Shown: positions 62,651-64,000 of the stretch, piece after piece | How positions within the stretch are numbered: the stretch's first letter is position 1 | Layout of the letters: the number at the start of each line of letters is the position of its first letter | Source of the DNA: Endozoicomonas sp. NE40 | Lineage (GTDB): Bacteria; Pseudomonadota; Gammaproteobacteria; Pseudomonadales; Endozoicomonadaceae | Length of the DNA stretch: 64,000 bases | Reading direction: 5' to 3' | NCBI RefSeq assembly: GCF_040549045.1 | Contig: NZ_JBEWTB010000002.1 | Coordinates: 2,077,501 to 2,141,500 of the forward strand | The notes under the pieces: model-generated | Seen by the model: only the letters and a program-made list of their open reading frames with translations | Told to the model about the DNA's origin: nothing | Databases searched by the model: none | Made by a program: the position numbers and the translations under genes

Positions 62651-63094
62651 ATGTCAGCACAGAAAAAAGCGGATCAAGGTAATCTGCTCCGTTCCTTCAC
62701 TCCATATCAGGAGAAGGACGGCGAAGAGTACATGAATGACAAACAGGTCGAGCACTTCACCAACATCCTCAGGCAGTGGAAGCAGGAGTTGATGGAGGAA
62801 GTGGATCGAACCGTAAACCACATGCAGGACGAAGCAGCGAACTTCCCTGATCCGGCCGACCGTGCCAGTCAGGAAGAAGAGTTCAGCCTGGAACTTCGCG
62901 CCCGCGACCGTGAGCGCAAGCTTATTCGCAAGATTGAAAAGACTCTGACTCGAATTGAGGAAGAGGACTACGGTTTCTGCGATTCCTGCGGTGTGGAGAT
63001 CGGTGTTCGCCGTCTGGAAGCTCGTCCTACTGCGACACTTTGCATTGATTGCAAAACTCTGGCCGAGATCAAGGAAAAACAGCTGGGTCACTGA
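62651..63094 (+). CDS. dksA: RNA polymerase-binding transcription factor DksA
   Basis: 147 residues. Coiled-coil with the tip DPADRAS (residues 67-73) that reaches into the RNAP secondary channel, and a zinc finger with C110, C113, C131, C134 (FCDSCGVEIG, LCIDC). Works with ppGpp in the stringent response. The zinc-binding set is complete, so this is the canonical DksA, not the Cys-poor paralogue. gluQ follows. Confidence 0.96.
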   Translation: MSAQKKADQGNLLRSFTPYQEKDGEEYMNDKQVEHFTNILRQWKQELMEEVDRTVNHMQDEAANFPDPADRASQEEEFSLELRARDRERKLIRKIEKTLTRIEEEDYGFCDSCGVEIGVRRLEARPTATLCIDCKTLAEIKEKQLGH

Positions 63095-63118
63095 TAAGCC
63101 CTGCTGGCAGATCAACAA

Positions 63119-63191
63119 CAAGCCGCGACCGCCGCATTGTTCCATGCATGGTATCGTATCATGCAGGTATTATGCAGGGCTTCGCGGCTTG
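63119..63191. repeat. Long inverted repeat between dksA and gluQ
   Basis: CAAGCCGCGA (63119-63128) and TCGCGGCTTG (63182-63191) are perfect 10-bp arms around a 53-base loop, which itself contains CCATGCATGG and two ATGCAGG copies. It may be a terminator, an RNA processing site or a small structured RNA. Confidence 0.5.
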
Positions 63192-63258
63192 CTTGTATCT
63201 GTCATGTTGTATCTGGCAGTCTTCACTTTTCATTATTATTGCGTCTATATTCATATCC

Positions 63259-64000
63259 ATGACCGCTTCGCCATACATTGGACGATTTGCCCCTTCTCCT
63301 ACAGGCCCTCTGCACTTTGGTTCGCTGGTTGCCGCTCTGGCCAGTTATCTTGATGCCCGACACCAGAACGGCACCTGGCTGGTACGTATGGAAGATATCG
63401 ACCCACCCAGAGAACAGCCGGGCGCTACCGCTAAAATTCTTAAAGCGCTGGAGGTCTATGGGCTGCACTGGGATGGAGAAATACTCTATCAAAGCCAACG
63501 CACCAGTCATTATGAAGACGCCATAGAACAGCTGCGAAAACAGCTGGCTATATACCCCTGCACCTGTTCACGCAAGCAACTGCAGCCTTACCACGGCATT
63601 TATCCGGGGCTATGCCGCAACGCCTCTCCCATCGACAACGACCTTCCGGATAAACCTTATGCCTGGCGGCTGAACAGCCATGATGAAGTCATTCAGTTCG
63701 ACGACAGGATTCAGGGACTGCAATGCTTTGATATGAAAACGCTGGGCGACTTTATCGTAAAGCGTAAGGAAAAACTGTACGCCTATCAGCTGGCGGTCTG
63801 TGTAGACGACGAGTTTCAGAAGATTACCCATATTGTGCGCGGGCACGACCTGATCGACTCCACTCCCCGACAAATCAGTCTGCAGTCAGCACTGGGCATG
63901 AACAGGCTGTCTTATGCTCATATTCCGGTGATTGTTCAGGATAATGGTGACAAGCTCAGCAAGCAGAATCTGGCACCTGAACTGCCTGTGGATGAGCCCC
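63259..64000 (+). CDS. gluQ: Glutamyl-queuosine tRNA(Asp) synthetase, 3' truncated
   Basis: Activates glutamate and places it on queuosine in tRNA-Asp. 247 residues are visible, about 50 short of the end, which lies beyond the window. ATG at 63259 gives MTASPYIGRFAPSPTGPLHFGS; the HIGH-like motif is PLHFG. The zinc site is C101-x-C103 with Y115 and C119, and the KMSKS-like motif is DKLSKQN (231-237). Lacks the C-terminal tRNA anticodon domain, as expected for GluQ. Position after dksA is standard. Confidence 0.94.
   Translation, partial: MTASPYIGRFAPSPTGPLHFGSLVAALASYLDARHQNGTWLVRMEDIDPPREQPGATAKILKALEVYGLHWDGEILYQSQRTSHYEDAIEQLRKQLAIYPCTCSRKQLQPYHGIYPGLCRNASPIDNDLPDKPYAWRLNSHDEVIQFDDRIQGLQCFDMKTLGDFIVKRKEKLYAYQLAVCVDDEFQKITHIVRGHDLIDSTPRQISLQSALGMNRLSYAHIPVIVQDNGDKLSKQNLAPELPVDEP

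Overview
The window looks like a chromosomal segment of a marine, host-associated gammaproteobacterium, most likely Endozoicomonas or a close relative (Oceanospirillales). This is inferred from gammaproteobacterial gene orders (lptM-lysA-dapF-DUF484-xerC; sfsA-dksA-gluQ; pcnB-folK-panB-panC), mixed Pseudomonas- and Vibrio-like features, and a secreted ephrin-like protein of a kind reported from coral Endozoicomonas. No rRNA gene is present to settle the genus.

Layout. 1-4 kb: the end of an SLC13-type anion transporter, udp and two unrecognised genes, one with a Fic-like segment. 4-8.5 kb: the diaminopimelate/lysine and xerC operon, with divergent cyaY. 8.5-10.6 kb: a BrnT/BrnA toxin-antitoxin pair, a small coiled-coil protein and a trimeric porin. 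11-14.8 kb: tenA, ferritin flanked by palindromic repeats, elbB and a membrane-anchored retropepsin-like protease. 14.8-21.1 kb: a probable CrcZ-type small RNA with a sigma-54 promoter, followed by pcnB-folK, panB-panC and pgi.

21-36 kb is more accessory. It holds a giant coiled-coil protein split by a one-base frame difference at an A6 run, add, the ephrin-like secreted protein, a His-tailed secreted protein, acs, an SDR gene, a complete IS4-family element whose transposase needs a -1 frameshift at a perfect slippery site, and a large exported protein of unknown function.

36-42.5 kb: yciH, an HD hydrolase, a DUF2333 gene, the LapD/LapG c-di-GMP adhesin-control pair, tRNA-Ile(CAT), a small C-H-D cysteine-protease-like protein and a lipoprotein. 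42.5-48.5 kb: two periplasmic sulfatases, an MFS transporter and small housekeeping genes.

48.5-61.5 kb is one heme-acquisition island. Two TonB-dependent heme receptors plus hutW/hutX run leftward. tonB-exbB-exbD-hutB-hutC-hutD and a ChaN/PhuW-type lipoprotein run rightward. Two Fur boxes lie in the control regions. Together they would carry heme across the outer membrane (receptors with TonB/ExbBD), through the periplasm and inner membrane (HutBCD), and open it in the cytoplasm (HutW, with HutX as carrier). The window ends with sfsA, dksA and a gluQ gene cut by the right edge.
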